Shown here: positions 20,046 to 29,513 of the stretch, in pieces
How positions within the stretch are numbered: the stretch's first letter is position 1
How the letters are laid out: each line of letters begins with the position of its first letter
DNA from: Paraburkholderia podalyriae
GTDB taxonomy: Bacteria; Pseudomonadota; Gammaproteobacteria; Burkholderiales; Burkholderiaceae
Direction: 5' to 3'
NCBI RefSeq assembly: GCF_014397785.1
Contig: NZ_VZQQ01000001.1
Span: 186,001-250,000 of the forward strand
DNA: 64,000 nt
Program-made: the position numbers and the translations under genes
Notes under the pieces: model-generated
Database searches by the model: none
What the model was told of the DNA's origin: nothing
Seen by the model: the letters and a program-made list of their open reading frames with translations, nothing else

Positions 20046-20882
20046 TCACACCACGGCGCGCGTATAGCGCTCGGCCGGCGCGCTGCGCGACAGATTCGGC
20101 TGCAGATGCAGACGCGCGCTGTTCAGACGCTCCCAGTCGGCGGCATCGGGTAACGACGGGATCGTCACCAGCTCACCCTGATCGAGACCGGCAAGCGCCG
20201 CGTCGACCATGTGCTCGGCGCTCATCACGATCTGCGAAGGCAGGTTTTCGACCGCGAGACCCGCGCGATCCCAGAACGCGGTGCTCGTCGCGCCCGGCAG
20301 CACCGCCTGCAGCCGCACGCCCTTGCCGCCCACCTCGTGATGCAGCGACTGCGTGAGGTTCAACACGTACGCCTTGGTGCCGCTGTAAGTGCCGTTCAAC
20401 AATTCCGGCGCCAACGCGACGATCGACGAGATATTGATCACCGTGCCCGCGCCACGCGCGACGAACCCCGGCAACACCGCCGCCGTCAGGCGCGTCAGCG
20501 AGGTCACGTTCAGGTCGATCATCTGCTCGAGCTGATCGATGTCCGAGTCGATCAGCGTCGCGGTCGCGCCGACACCCGCGTTGTTGACCAGCATCGTGAT
20601 GCCGCGTTCGGCGCGCAGCTGGTTCTCGATGCGGCGCACGTCGGCCTTGTCGGTCAGATCGGCGCTCACCGTGCGCACGCGGCGACCGGTCTCCTTCGTC
20701 AGCCGGTCGGCGAGACTGGTGAGGCGCGCACCGTCGCGCGCGATCAGCAGCAGGTCGTAGCCGCGCCGCGCGAGTCGGTCGGCGTACACCGCGCCGATAC
20801 CCGACGAGGCGCCCGTGACCACCGCCGTGCCCTTGCCTTCGTTCGAGTTGCCTTGTACGACGTTGTCTGCCTGGGTTGTCAT
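20046..20882 (-). CDS. Short-chain dehydrogenase/reductase
   Basis: The 278-residue product is a classical SDR. It has the NAD(P)-binding TGASSGIG near residue 20, NNAG near residue 95, the catalytic Ser in NISSIVAL and the YxxxK motif (YSGTK). The start at 20882 has AGGAGAG upstream; the longer open frame lacks support. The substrate cannot be read from sequence. It diverges from a GlxA-type regulator gene about 175 bp away, which probably controls it. Confidence 0.93.
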   Translation of the reverse strand: MTTQADNVVQGNSNEGKGTAVVTGASSGIGAVYADRLARRGYDLLLIARDGARLTSLADRLTKETGRRVRTVSADLTDKADVRRIENQLRAERGITMLVNNAGVGATATLIDSDIDQLEQMIDLNVTSLTRLTAAVLPGFVARGAGTVINISSIVALAPELLNGTYSGTKAYVLNLTQSLHHEVGGKGVRLQAVLPGATSTAFWDRAGLAVENLPSQIVMSAEHMVDAALAGLDQGELVTIPSLPDAADWERLNSARLHLQPNLSRSAPAERYTRAVV

Positions 20883-21056
20883 TGAAGCTCTCCTTGCGGG
20901 CTGCGCGTGACGCATCCGCCGTATCCGGTAAATGGGAACATCCGTGAACTCGCCGCCGCGCGGCATTCGCGCTGATGCGACGGTGTTGACGAGTTGAGTC
21001 TAGGCGCGTACCGTTCCGTCTCAAATGTCATATTTCCCTCGTTTCAGGACATCGCA

Positions 21057-21992
21057 ATGAAACGCATCGGCGTGGTGGTGTTTCCAGGCTTCCAGATCCT
21101 CGACATGGTCGCGGTATCGATTTTCGAACTCGCCAATCAGGACAGCGGCGAGCCGGCGTACGACGTCGCGGTGATCTCCGAGCACGGCGGCATGGTGCGC
21201 AGCTCGGCGGGCGTCGAGCTCGCGACGCGGCCGTTCGGCGATCCGGCCTATGACACGGTGATCGTCACCGGCGCGATGCAGATTGCACCGTCGTCGCCGG
21301 GGCTGCTCGCGTTTCTGAACGACGCGCTCGCCGCCTCGCGCCGCACCGCGAGCATCTGTACCGGTGCGTTCGTGCTCGCCGAAGCGGGCATTCTCGACGG
21401 CCGCCACGCGACCACGCACTGGGCGCATGCGCGCGATCTGCAGCGGCGCTTTCCGCGCGCGCGGGTCGACGAGGACCGCATCTTCATCGTCGACGGCTCG
21501 GTGTGGACGTCGGCCGGCATGACCGCGTGCATCGATCTGTGCCTCGCGCTCGTCGAAAACGACCTCGGCGTCGCGGTGTCGCGCGCGATCGCGAAGAAGC
21601 TCGTCGTCTATCACCGGCGCACCAGCGGGCAATCGCAGTACTCCGCGATGCTCGATCTCGAACCGAAATCCGATCGAATCCAGAACGCGCTGTCGTATGC
21701 GAAAAACCATCTGCGCGAGCCGCTGACCGTCGAACAGCTCGCCGACGTCGCGCGTCTGAGTCCACGCCAGTTCAGCCGCGCGTTTCGCGACGAGACGCGC
21801 CAGTCGCCGGCTCGCGCGATCGAGGCGCTGCGTGTCGAAGTGGCACGCACGATGCTTGAAACCGGCCGTCACTCGATCGAAACGGTCGCGGCCGACACTG
21901 GCTTCATCGACCCCGAGCGGATGCGGCGCGCGTTTCTGCGCGCGTTCGGCCAGCCGCCGCAAGCAATCCGGCGCGCCGCACGCGTGCCGTAA
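21057..21992 (+). CDS. GlxA-type transcriptional regulator (DJ-1/PfpI domain plus AraC HTH)
   Basis: The 311-residue product has an N-terminal DJ-1/PfpI amidase-like domain (about 1-185), with the nucleophile-elbow region ASICTGAFVLAEAG and HWAHARDL. The AraC-type double HTH is at about 215-305 (VEQLADVARLSPRQFSRAFRDE). Regulators of this design often sense nitrogenous metabolites through the DJ-1-like domain. The start at 21057 fits the family. It is divergent from the SDR gene, the usual layout for a regulator and its target. Confidence 0.92.
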   Translation: MKRIGVVVFPGFQILDMVAVSIFELANQDSGEPAYDVAVISEHGGMVRSSAGVELATRPFGDPAYDTVIVTGAMQIAPSSPGLLAFLNDALAASRRTASICTGAFVLAEAGILDGRHATTHWAHARDLQRRFPRARVDEDRIFIVDGSVWTSAGMTACIDLCLALVENDLGVAVSRAIAKKLVVYHRRTSGQSQYSAMLDLEPKSDRIQNALSYAKNHLREPLTVEQLADVARLSPRQFSRAFRDETRQSPARAIEALRVEVARTMLETGRHSIETVAADTGFIDPERMRRAFLRAFGQPPQAIRRAARVP

Positions 21993-22092
21993 GCGTTCGG
22001 TAGAGAATAGGAAACCGCGGTGCGAAGCTGCGCGAAAAAGCCCTGTTCCGCACGAGCCGTGAATGAACCCAGCCCAAATGAAAGGAAACGCG

Positions 22093-22518
22093 ATGGAATA
22101 CAACGACAGCAACCCGTTCGCAAAAATTTTGCGCGGCGAATTACCCTGCATCAAGGTGGCCGAAAATGACCAGGCGCTGGCTTTCATGGACTTGATGCCG
22201 CAAGCTGACGGCCATTTGCTCGTCGTGCCGAAGGAGGCGGTCGCGGAAATTTTCGATCTGTCCGATGCGGCGCTCGTCGAGTCGACGCGCATGGCGCAAA
22301 AGCTGGCGATTGCGGTGCGTGCAGCACTGCGCCCGGACGGCGTGTTCATCGGCCAGTTCAACGGTGCGGCGGCCGGACAGACGGTGCCGCACGTGCATTT
22401 CCACGTGATTCCGCGCTGGGAAGGTCAACCGCTGAAGCTGCATGCGCGCGAGCCCGCCGATGCGGACACACTCGAAGCGCTGGCCAAACGGATTCGCGCG
22501 CACTGGCGCGCCCATTGA
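22093..22518 (+). CDS. HIT-family protein (nucleotide hydrolase/transferase)
   Basis: The 141-residue product carries the histidine triad HVHFHVIP, the active site of the family, plus the N-terminal FAKILRGELP typical of Hint-like proteins. They hydrolyse nucleoside phosphoramidates or dinucleotides. The start at 22093 is preceded by AAGGAAA. The physiological substrate is unknown. Confidence 0.94.
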   Translation: MEYNDSNPFAKILRGELPCIKVAENDQALAFMDLMPQADGHLLVVPKEAVAEIFDLSDAALVESTRMAQKLAIAVRAALRPDGVFIGQFNGAAAGQTVPHVHFHVIPRWEGQPLKLHAREPADADTLEALAKRIRAHWRAH

Positions 22519-22630
22519 AAGCGCGACGCATCGCACGCCAATGCAACCCACTGCACGTCACGGTCACGCTCGGTAACAACTGTAAAAGCCGTTGAAACCA
22601 CCGATGGGCGCCGCGCGACTAGACTGCTGT

Positions 22631-22697
22631 TGCCTTGTATTCAAGGCATTGAGTGTGGATCTCTTTTTTCAGCCTGCCCCTGTGGCAGGCTTTTTTC
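22631..22697 (+). terminator. Double-hairpin transcript end after the HIT gene
   Basis: A first hairpin TGCCTT-GTATTC-AAGGCA (22631-22648) is followed by a T-run. A second, stronger one, AGCCTGCC / GGCAGGCT (22671-22691), ends in six Ts. The second is a clear terminator. The pair might also be the end of a short independent RNA. Confidence 0.75.
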
Positions 22698-22718
22698 TTT
22701 GGCGATCCGCTTCTCGGT

Positions 22719-22898
22719 TTATAGCCGCTCGCGCGAACGGCGCAGCGGATGTCGCCAGTCGATGCGTCGCGGACGCGGTGGCAACGGCCGTCCGTCATGC
22801 AGGTCTCGATGCTCCTGCCACAATTCGTCAGAAAAAAGAAACATGACGATCAGCAGCGGAACGACCAGAAAAATCCCGAGTATCACGTGCTCGTTCAC
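22719..22898 (-). CDS. Small membrane protein, 59 aa, GTG start
   Basis: From a GTG at 22898, with GGAGG well placed upstream, the product is one strongly hydrophobic helix (VILGIFLVVPLLIVMFLF). A charged, arginine-rich tail follows (SDELWQEHRDLHDGRPLPP). The frame extends upstream to 23012 but only the GTG has a ribosome-binding site. The function is unknown. Confidence 0.65.
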   Translation of the reverse strand: MNEHVILGIFLVVPLLIVMFLFSDELWQEHRDLHDGRPLPPRPRRIDWRHPLRRSRERL

Positions 22899-23404
22899 GA
22901 TAGCCTCCAGGCGCAGGAGATTTGTTTTTATTGTAGAGCACCGCCTGTACCCGCATGCTTGCGCGACGGCGATCCCCACCTTTCGAGAAAGCCCGTGACA
23001 CACAGCTGGCACTGTTTATTTTCTGCACCTGCCTCGTTATTGCGCATAACCGCCTTTGCCTGGTGCATGACTTGGTGTGCGGTGCACAAAGTCATTGATT
23101 AAATTGTATTAGATTGCTTAATTGCCGCTACGCGTTTACGCGAATTCTCGTGCAAAGCTTTACCAGTTAGAGGCGTGCGTACGACGGGCTTTTTAGTTAT
23201 CCATTTCATTGCGGGTCGACCAAGCGTCTGCTCAAGCTTTAATCAGCTACGGCACTTGCTGCGACAATTCGCCACTGTTGCGACTGCACACAAGATGTGC
23301 TTGTCGTTCTCCTTGGTTCTTCTAAAGTGTGAGTTGCGCGTCCACCGTTAAAGTTAAATACATAGCTAACCCAAGTATTTTTCGGTCCGCACCGGAGGAA
23401 GAAA
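22899..23404. other. Intergenic region without recognisable gene
   Basis: About 500 bp with lower GC than its neighbours lie between a minus-strand small gene and the gene at 23405. It should contain both promoters. I see no repeat, RNA or conserved frame. Confidence 0.4.
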
Positions 23405-23743
23405 ATGAGAACTCGTATTGCCGCTGTTTTCGCCATTGCGGGTTTGGCTGCCGCTAGCGTTCATGCGCAAGACGTCATGATCAAGCCGCAGCAAACGATC
23501 CAGTTCAAGGCCAATGCGTATGGCTGCGTATCAAAGGACAAGCTCGATGCCGCCGATCACCACGCGCAGGCCGGTGAACAGCAGCAGATGCAGGAATTCT
23601 TCTCCGGATATCAATGCGTGTCGACACCGACCGATTCAAGTTTCCGCGTGGTGCGCGTGGTCGGCCACGACGTCGAGTTCGTGAATTCAGGCAATAGCGA
23701 CACCGAGGGGCTCTGGGCGAACGACCGATTTATCAAGCAATAA
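23405..23743 (+). CDS. Exported protein of unknown function, 112 aa
   Basis: The product has a signal peptide (MRTRIAAVFAIAGLAAASVHA) and a mature part of about 90 residues with two cysteines (YGCVSKDK and YQCVSTPT) that could form a disulfide. The ATG follows GGAGGAAG. An imperfect terminator follows at 23839. No family is recognised. Confidence 0.8.
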   Translation: MRTRIAAVFAIAGLAAASVHAQDVMIKPQQTIQFKANAYGCVSKDKLDAADHHAQAGEQQQMQEFFSGYQCVSTPTDSSFRVVRVVGHDVEFVNSGNSDTEGLWANDRFIKQ

Positions 23744-23838
23744 GCACAACACCGGTATTCCGGCAAAAGCCGGAATGCGGTCGCACGCGTATCCGCTGCG
23801 GCTTTAAAGCCGCAGGCACGAACACGTGAGTTAGAAGA

Positions 23839-23872
23839 CGGCTTGGGCATTCAAATGCCAGGCCGTTTTTTT
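23839..23872 (+). terminator. Imperfect terminator hairpin, plus strand
   Basis: The stem CGGCttGGGCAT / ATGCCaGGCCG with loop TCAA has a small bulge and runs into seven Ts. It would end the transcript of the exported-protein gene. Confidence 0.65.
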
Positions 23873-23907
23873 ATTGCTTTCCATGCCGGCCACGCTTCGC
23901 GTGCAAT

Positions 23908-23945
23908 AAAAAAAGCCGATGCGGACTTTATCGACCCGCATCGGC
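23908..23945 (-). terminator. Terminator of the sugar ABC operon
   Basis: GCCGATGCGG (23915-23924) and CCGCATCGGC (23936-23945) form a perfect 10-bp stem. Read on the minus strand it is followed by a run of Ts (A-run at 23908-23914). It lies 50 bp after the permease stop. Confidence 0.92.
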
Positions 23946-23995
23946 AGCACGCCTTCTCACAAAGCGCAGGAAATCCGGCCATAAGCAATCGCGCG

Positions 23996-25000
23996 TCAGT
24001 GCACGCGCTTGCTGCGGCGGAACTGGTCGAACAGCACCGCGAGCAGCAGGATGCCGCCGCGAATCAGGTATTGATAGAACGTGGGCACGTTCAGCAGGCT
24101 CATGGCGTCCTGCACCGAGCCCATGATCAGCACGCCGACCAGCACGCCGGAGATCGTCGCGACACCGCCCGTCAGCGACACGCCGCCGAGCACGCACGCG
24201 GAAATCACGCCGAGTTCCAGTCCAACCGACGTTTTCGGATCGCCGAGGCTCATGCGCGACGCGAGCATCACGCCCGCAAAGCCGGTGACGAGGCCTTGCA
24301 GCACGAACACGGTGATCTTGATGCGCGTGACGGGCAGTCCAGCGAGCACAGCCGCTTCGCTATTGCCGCCGACCGCCAGCACGTTCTTGCCGAACACGGT
24401 CTTTTTCAGCAGAAAGCCGAACAGCACGAAGCCGACGATGTTGCTCCAGATCGGATACGAAATGCCGAGGAACGAGCCGCCGCCGAGATCGAAAAAGCGC
24501 TCCTCGGAGATCATCACCGCGTCGCCGTTCGACGTGATGTACGCGAGGCCGCGCACGACCTCCATCATCGCGAGCGTGACGATCAGCGAGTTGATCTTGT
24601 AGCGCGCCACCAGTGTGCCGTTGACGAGCCCGACCGCGCCGCCCGCGAGCACGCCGGCCGCGACGCCGACTAACACACTATGCGTCGCGGTGATCAGCAC
24701 GGAAGCCACCACGCCCGAAAACGCAACGATCGACGCCACCGACAGGTCCACCTCGCCGAGCGCGAGCACGAACATCATCGTGACGGAGATCGAGCCGATC
24801 AGCGTGACCGACAGCAGCAGGCCCTGGATATTGCGCGTGCTCAGAAAGTCAGGGACCGTGAACGACAGCACCGCGAACAGGATGACGAACACCATCACGA
24901 TGCCGGATTTGTTGATCAGGTCCCAGGTGCGCGCGGCGCGCGCAGTCAAGCCCGCGGAGGCGACGGCGGGGGTCGAGGAATCGGTCGAAGGTGTGTTCAT
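23996..25000 (-). CDS. araH: Sugar ABC transporter permease, L-arabinose type
   Basis: The 334-residue product is an RbsC/AraH-type inner-membrane permease with about ten hydrophobic helices. It has the motif LALGEVDLSVASIVAFSGVVASV and the EAA-like cytoplasmic segment AVGGNSEAAVLAGLPVTRIK. Start ATG 25000 is chosen; ATG 25024 is an alternative. It is the third gene of the transporter operon and is followed by the terminator at 23908-23945. The arabinose assignment rests mainly on the AraF-like binding protein two genes upstream. Confidence 0.9.
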   Translation of the reverse strand: MNTPSTDSSTPAVASAGLTARAARTWDLINKSGIVMVFVILFAVLSFTVPDFLSTRNIQGLLLSVTLIGSISVTMMFVLALGEVDLSVASIVAFSGVVASVLITATHSVLVGVAAGVLAGGAVGLVNGTLVARYKINSLIVTLAMMEVVRGLAYITSNGDAVMISEERFFDLGGGSFLGISYPIWSNIVGFVLFGFLLKKTVFGKNVLAVGGNSEAAVLAGLPVTRIKITVFVLQGLVTGFAGVMLASRMSLGDPKTSVGLELGVISACVLGGVSLTGGVATISGVLVGVLIMGSVQDAMSLLNVPTFYQYLIRGGILLLAVLFDQFRRSKRVH

Positions 25001-25074
25001 GATGTCTGTTCCATTCAATGCCATTTTCGTTGCGGTATTCGGTAAGAGGTCTGGTGGCGCGATCCGTTGCGCGA

Positions 25075-26634
25075 TCAGCGCGGCAATGCCAGCTTGATCA
25101 GCGCATCCGGCGTGGCCTGCGCCTTCGGCAGATCGCCGACGATATGGCCTTCCTTCATCACGATCACGCGATCGGTTACGCCGATCACCTCGGCGAGATC
25201 GCTCGAGACGACGATGACCGTGCGGCCCGCCTCGGCGAGCCCATACAGCAGCCCGTAGATCTCGCTGCGCGCACCGACGTCGATGCCGCGCGTCGGCTCG
25301 TCCATCAGGAACACGTCGATCTCTTCGGCGAGCCAGCGCGACAGGATCACCTTTTGCTGATTGCCGCCGGACAGCGTGCCGATCGGCGTGTCGCCATTGC
25401 GTGTCTTGATCGCGAGCTTGCCGATGAACTCGCGCGTGGTCTGCGCTTCCTTGCGGCCGTTGAGCACGTTGAAGCGGCTGAAGTGGCGGCGGCAGCTGAT
25501 GTTCAGGTTGTCCGACACCGACGCGATCGACACGATGCCTTCCTGCTTGCGATCCTCGGGACACAGCGCAACACCGGCGCGCACCGCGTCGCGCGGCGTC
25601 GCGAACTGCACGCGCTTGCCCCTTAGCGCGACCTCGCCGGCGCTCGGTTTGACCGCGCCGTAGATCAGTTTCATCAGCTCGGAGCGGCCCGCGCCGACGA
25701 GCCCGAAAAAGCCGACGATCTCGCCCTTGCGTGCCGAAAAGGTGGCCGGTTCGCGCAGGCCCGGTCCCATCACGCCATTGACCTGAAGCTGCACGCCGCC
25801 GAGCTCGCGCGCGCGATAGCCGTACACGTCGGTGATAGAGCGGCCGACCATGCAGCTGATCAGCCGATCGCGATCGAGTCCCGCGCCGGCCTCGAAGGTG
25901 TCGATGCGGCGGCCGTCGCGAAACACGGTGACGCGATCGCACAGTTCGTAGACTTCATCCATCCGGTGCGTGACGTAGATGATCGCGCGGCCTTCGGCCT
26001 TCAGCGCACGGATGATGCGGAACAGTTGCGTCGTTTCACGCGACGACAGCGAGCTGGTCGGTTCGTCGAATGCGATCACGCGCGCGTCGCGCATCAGCGC
26101 CTTGCCGATTTCGATCATCTGCCGCTGACCGATCGACAGTTGCTTGACCTGCTGTGACGGATCGAGCTTCTCACCGAGCCGTTCGAGCTCGCGCATTGCA
26201 CGCGCGACCAGGGCCTTTTCGTCCAGTACCCCGAAGCGATTCGGCAGCGTGCCGAGCATCAGGTTCTCGGCGACGGTCAGCTCCGGCACCAGATGCAGTT
26301 CCTGATAGATGATCGCGATGCCCGCGGCGATCGCCGCCTTGGTCGTCGCGAACTGCTGCTCGACGCCGTCGAGCGACAGCGTGCCCGACACAGGATGATT
26401 GACCCCGGACAGCACCTTCAGCAGCGTGGACTTGCCAGCGCCGTTTTCGCCCATCAGGCCGTGCACCTCGCCGCGGCGCACTTCGAGCGAGACCTGGTCG
26501 AGCGCGAGCACGCCCGGAAAGCGCACGGTGATGCCGGCGAGCCGGAGATAGGGGGCGTCGGATGCGGGCGTCGATGCAGGCGAGGGCGCGAGCGCCGCGC
26601 CGCTGGCATCAGACCCGGTGATTAAGGACGTCAT
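25075..26634 (-). CDS. araG: Sugar ABC transporter ATPase, tandem nucleotide-binding domains
   Basis: The 519-residue product has two fused ABC domains. The first has Walker [13 protein letters not shown] and signature [12 protein letters not shown]. The second has the degenerate Walker [13 protein letters not shown], usual in this family, and signature [12 protein letters not shown] followed by [13 protein letters not shown]. It energises uptake through the permease. The frame is open upstream of 26634, but the family start is at MTSLITG. It lies about 90 bp downstream of the binding-protein gene. Confidence 0.93.
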   Translation of the reverse strand: MTSLITGSDASGAALAPSPASTPASDAPYLRLAGITVRFPGVLALDQVSLEVRRGEVHGLMGENGAGKSTLLKVLSGVNHPVSGTLSLDGVEQQFATTKAAIAAGIAIIYQELHLVPELTVAENLMLGTLPNRFGVLDEKALVARAMRELERLGEKLDPSQQVKQLSIGQRQMIEIGKALMRDARVIAFDEPTSSLSSRETTQLFRIIRALKAEGRAIIYVTHRMDEVYELCDRVTVFRDGRRIDTFEAGAGLDRDRLISCMVGRSITDVYGYRARELGGVQLQVNGVMGPGLREPATFSARKGEIVGFFGLVGAGRSELMKLIYGAVKPSAGEVALRGKRVQFATPRDAVRAGVALCPEDRKQEGIVSIASVSDNLNISCRRHFSRFNVLNGRKEAQTTREFIGKLAIKTRNGDTPIGTLSGGNQQKVILSRWLAEEIDVFLMDEPTRGIDVGARSEIYGLLYGLAEAGRTVIVVSSDLAEVIGVTDRVIVMKEGHIVGDLPKAQATPDALIKLALPR

Positions 26635-26726
26635 CGAAAAACCTCGAACGGATGAAACCTGAGCGGGCCGCGCTCGCGCTAAACGCGAGGCACGGGGCGG
26701 CCCGCCGTCTGCTGCGAGAAGCTCGC

Positions 26727-27731
26727 TTAAATACCCAGTTCCTTGCGCACGTCCTGCCAGTTGCCGCGCACCATCAGCTTGCCGGTGGTCTGCGTGTCGG
26801 CGGGCGGCTGCTTGCCGTCCTTGATCCACCCGATAAGGTTTTCAGTGCTTTCCTTGCCGTGGTTCGTCGAGCTGACCGCGATCGTGCCGTAGAAGCCCGT
26901 CGGTTCCTTCTTCTGGAACTCGGCGAACGCCTCGCCCGCGCCGTTGATGCCGACGCCGATCACGTCCGCGCCCGGAATATGCAGCTGTTCGGTCGCGCGC
27001 ACGCCGCCGAGCACGCTTTCCTCGTTAAGCGCGAAGATCACCCACTTCTTGATGTTCGGATGCTGCGCGAGCACCGGCGACACCGCGTTGAAGCCGCCTT
27101 CGTCGTCGGTGGTTTTCTGCGGCGCGTCGAAGACGTTTTCCTTCTTGAAGCCGCCGGCGAGCAGCGACTGCGTCGCGCCGTCGGTGCGCAGCTTCGCGGT
27201 CGGCAGCTCATAGTCCGTGATCCGCAGCGCGCCGACTTCCTCAGGCTTCCAGCCGCGGCGCTTCATTTCGTCGGTGATCGCCTGGCCCACCTGATTGCCG
27301 ATCTTGAACGCCGACATGCCGAGGTGCGGCACGTTCGCCAGCGGCTTGCCGGTCGAGTCGACCAGTTGGTCGTCGACGGTCACGAACTTCATGTTGTAGC
27401 GCTTCGCGCGTGCCTGAATCGCCGGTCCGAGACGCACGTCGGGCGCGCAGATCACGAAGCCTTTCGCGCCTTGCGCGCCGAGGTTGTCGATCGCGGCCAG
27501 CACCTTTTCGCCGTCGGGCGTGCCGATGTTGACGACCGAGAAGCCGTCCTTCTGACCGAGCGCGGTCGCGGCTTTCTGTTCGTTGATGAACCACGCCTGT
27601 TCCGGCATCTTCACGAGGAAGCCGACTTTGAGGGGCTGATCCGCGCGGGCGGACAGTTGCGCGGCGAACGGGGCGGCGAGGGCGGCGGCGGCCATCGCGG
27701 TCAGGGTCAAACGGCGAAGCTTGCTGGTCAT
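26727..27731 (-). CDS. araF: Periplasmic sugar-binding protein, L-arabinose type
   Basis: The 334-residue product has a signal peptide ending near LSARA and a periplasmic type I sugar-binding fold ([32 protein letters not shown]). The blocks [19 protein letters not shown] and [18 protein letters not shown] are characteristic of AraF. It is the first gene of the operon. Arabinose is the expected ligand by family; other pentoses or galactose cannot be excluded. Confidence 0.93.
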   Translation of the reverse strand: MTSKLRRLTLTAMAAAALAAPFAAQLSARADQPLKVGFLVKMPEQAWFINEQKAATALGQKDGFSVVNIGTPDGEKVLAAIDNLGAQGAKGFVICAPDVRLGPAIQARAKRYNMKFVTVDDQLVDSTGKPLANVPHLGMSAFKIGNQVGQAITDEMKRRGWKPEEVGALRITDYELPTAKLRTDGATQSLLAGGFKKENVFDAPQKTTDDEGGFNAVSPVLAQHPNIKKWVIFALNEESVLGGVRATEQLHIPGADVIGVGINGAGEAFAEFQKKEPTGFYGTIAVSSTNHGKESTENLIGWIKDGKQPPADTQTTGKLMVRGNWQDVRKELGI

Positions 27732-27882
27732 CTACTGTCTCCTGAGGGTGAAAAGCTGCATTGATGTCATGTAGTTGCAGCGGGGTAACGCGGGCGGCGT
27801 CAGCCGTCGCGCGAATCGGGGCGGATCTGCGCGCGGCACGCCGAGCGGTTCGCGCAGGTCGCGGTGAAAACGGTGGCGCGGC

Positions 27883-29340
27883 TCATTGCTTGTAGCTCGC
27901 CAGGTACGCCGTTTTCGCGGCGGTCCAGAACGCGGCATCGCTCGCGCCATAGGCCGATGCCTTGCGCCCGCCGCCGGGTCCATGATGCTCGACGGCCGTG
28001 GTCGGCAGATTGATCGTGACGAGCCCGCTCTGCACGTGGCGGCGAAAATGCCGCGCGCGTTCGAGCGAGCGCGTGCAGATACCGGCGCATAGTCCATAGG
28101 CGGTGTCGTTCGCGAGATGTAGCGCGTGTTCGTAATCGTCCGCGCGCAGCACGACCGCGAGCGGCCCGAAAATCTCTTCACGCGCGATGCGATGCTCCGA
28201 TTCGCCGATAAACAACGCCGGCTCGAAAAAATAGCCGCGCGTCGCACGCTCCAGTTGCCTCCCGCCGCGCAGCAACTGCGCGCCTTCCTGCTCGCCGACG
28301 CGCACGTAGTCGAGGTTGCGTTCGAGCTGCGCGGCGTTCGCCACCGGGCCGATATCGGTGCCGTGCTTCAACGCGTGATCGACGGTGAGTTTCGCGAGCT
28401 TCGCCTGCAACGCGTCGATGAACGGCGCGAACACCGCGCGTTCGACGATCAGCCGCGCGGCAGCCGTGCTGCGCTGACCGGTCGCGCTGAAGGCACCGGT
28501 GAGCGCCGCGTCGACCGCGCCGTCGAGATCGGCGTCGGCCAGCACGACGAACGGATTCTTGCCACCCATCTCGAGCTGCACGCGCGCCTGGCGCGTGGCG
28601 GCGGCCTGCAGCACGCGCGTGCCGGTGTCGGACGAACCGGTGAAGCTGATCGCGGCGACGAGCGGATGCGCGACGATGCGCGCGCCGACCTTGCGCCCGC
28701 TGCCCATCACGAGGTTGAACACGCCGGCCGGCAAGCCCGCGCGACTGATGATCGACGCGAGCGCCGCCGCGCACGCCGGTGCCGATTCAGCCGGCTTGTA
28801 GACGACGCAGTTGCCGTGCGCGAGCGCGGCGCCGATCTTCGCTGCGGCGATCGCGAGCGGCGCGCTCCACGGCGCGATGATGCCGACCACCCCGAGCGGC
28901 TCGCGCGTCACGTCGATTTCGACGCCGGCACGCGCCGACGCGAGCGGCTCGACGAACGCGCGCAGCGCCTCGGCCGCGAACAGCTTGAACAGTTGCCCTG
29001 CGCGCGTCGCTTCGGCAAGCGCCTCGGGCAGCACCTTGCCGACTTCACGCGCGAGCAGCCGGGCCAGTTCCTCGCGGCGCGCGAGCACTTCGCTGCCGAT
29101 CGCATCGAGCGCGTCGGCGCGGCGCTGCGCGGAGGCGAGCGACCAGTCGCGAAACGCCGCGTGCGCGGCCTCGATCGCGCTGTCGGTCTGCCGCACGTCG
29201 GCGCGCACGTATTCGCCGACCGGCTCGTCGAGATCCGACGGATTGAGCGACACGCCCGTGGTCGCGCCAGTCTCCCATCCGCCATTGATGTAATGGCGAA
29301 ACGGGCTGGCAACGAGGGGGACGAGCTGGTCGCGGTTCAT
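27883..29340 (-). CDS. Aldehyde dehydrogenase family protein with the catalytic Cys replaced by Ser
   Basis: The 485-residue product has the full ALDH fold: the Rossmann segment (GIIAPWSAPLAIAAAKIGAAL), SFTGSSDTG, the general-base Glu in QLEMGGKNP, and EEIFGPLAVV near the C-terminus. In place of the usual GQxC motif it reads SATGQRSTAAARLIV: residue 291 is Ser (AGC at 28468-28470), one base from a Cys codon. Its place next to the arabinose transporter suggests alpha-ketoglutaric semialdehyde dehydrogenase of the non-phosphorylating pentose route. With Ser, thioester chemistry should be lost or greatly reduced. It may be a dead enzyme, one with changed chemistry, or a sequence error. Confidence 0.85.
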   Translation of the reverse strand: MNRDQLVPLVASPFRHYINGGWETGATTGVSLNPSDLDEPVGEYVRADVRQTDSAIEAAHAAFRDWSLASAQRRADALDAIGSEVLARREELARLLAREVGKVLPEALAEATRAGQLFKLFAAEALRAFVEPLASARAGVEIDVTREPLGVVGIIAPWSAPLAIAAAKIGAALAHGNCVVYKPAESAPACAAALASIISRAGLPAGVFNLVMGSGRKVGARIVAHPLVAAISFTGSSDTGTRVLQAAATRQARVQLEMGGKNPFVVLADADLDGAVDAALTGAFSATGQRSTAAARLIVERAVFAPFIDALQAKLAKLTVDHALKHGTDIGPVANAAQLERNLDYVRVGEQEGAQLLRGGRQLERATRGYFFEPALFIGESEHRIAREEIFGPLAVVLRADDYEHALHLANDTAYGLCAGICTRSLERARHFRRHVQSGLVTINLPTTAVEHHGPGGGRKASAYGASDAAFWTAAKTAYLASYKQ

Positions 29341-29513
29341 CGGCGGAAAAAAGGCGCACCGGAAGTTCAGAAAAGTCCACGAATGGTATGAGCCGGCCCA
29401 ATAACTTTCCAATCCCTTTTTAGGCTTCTCCGATATCAGTTTCGATATGGCATCATGGGAACTTCGGCGGAAGAATGTAAAAACATCGCTCGCCAAGACC
29501 TGGAGACCAAACG

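Noticed and set aside
23996..25942. A 648-codon frame that seems to fuse the permease with an upstream protein
   Set aside because: The upstream part is the out-of-frame shadow of the araG ATPase. The permease starts at 25000 or 25024.
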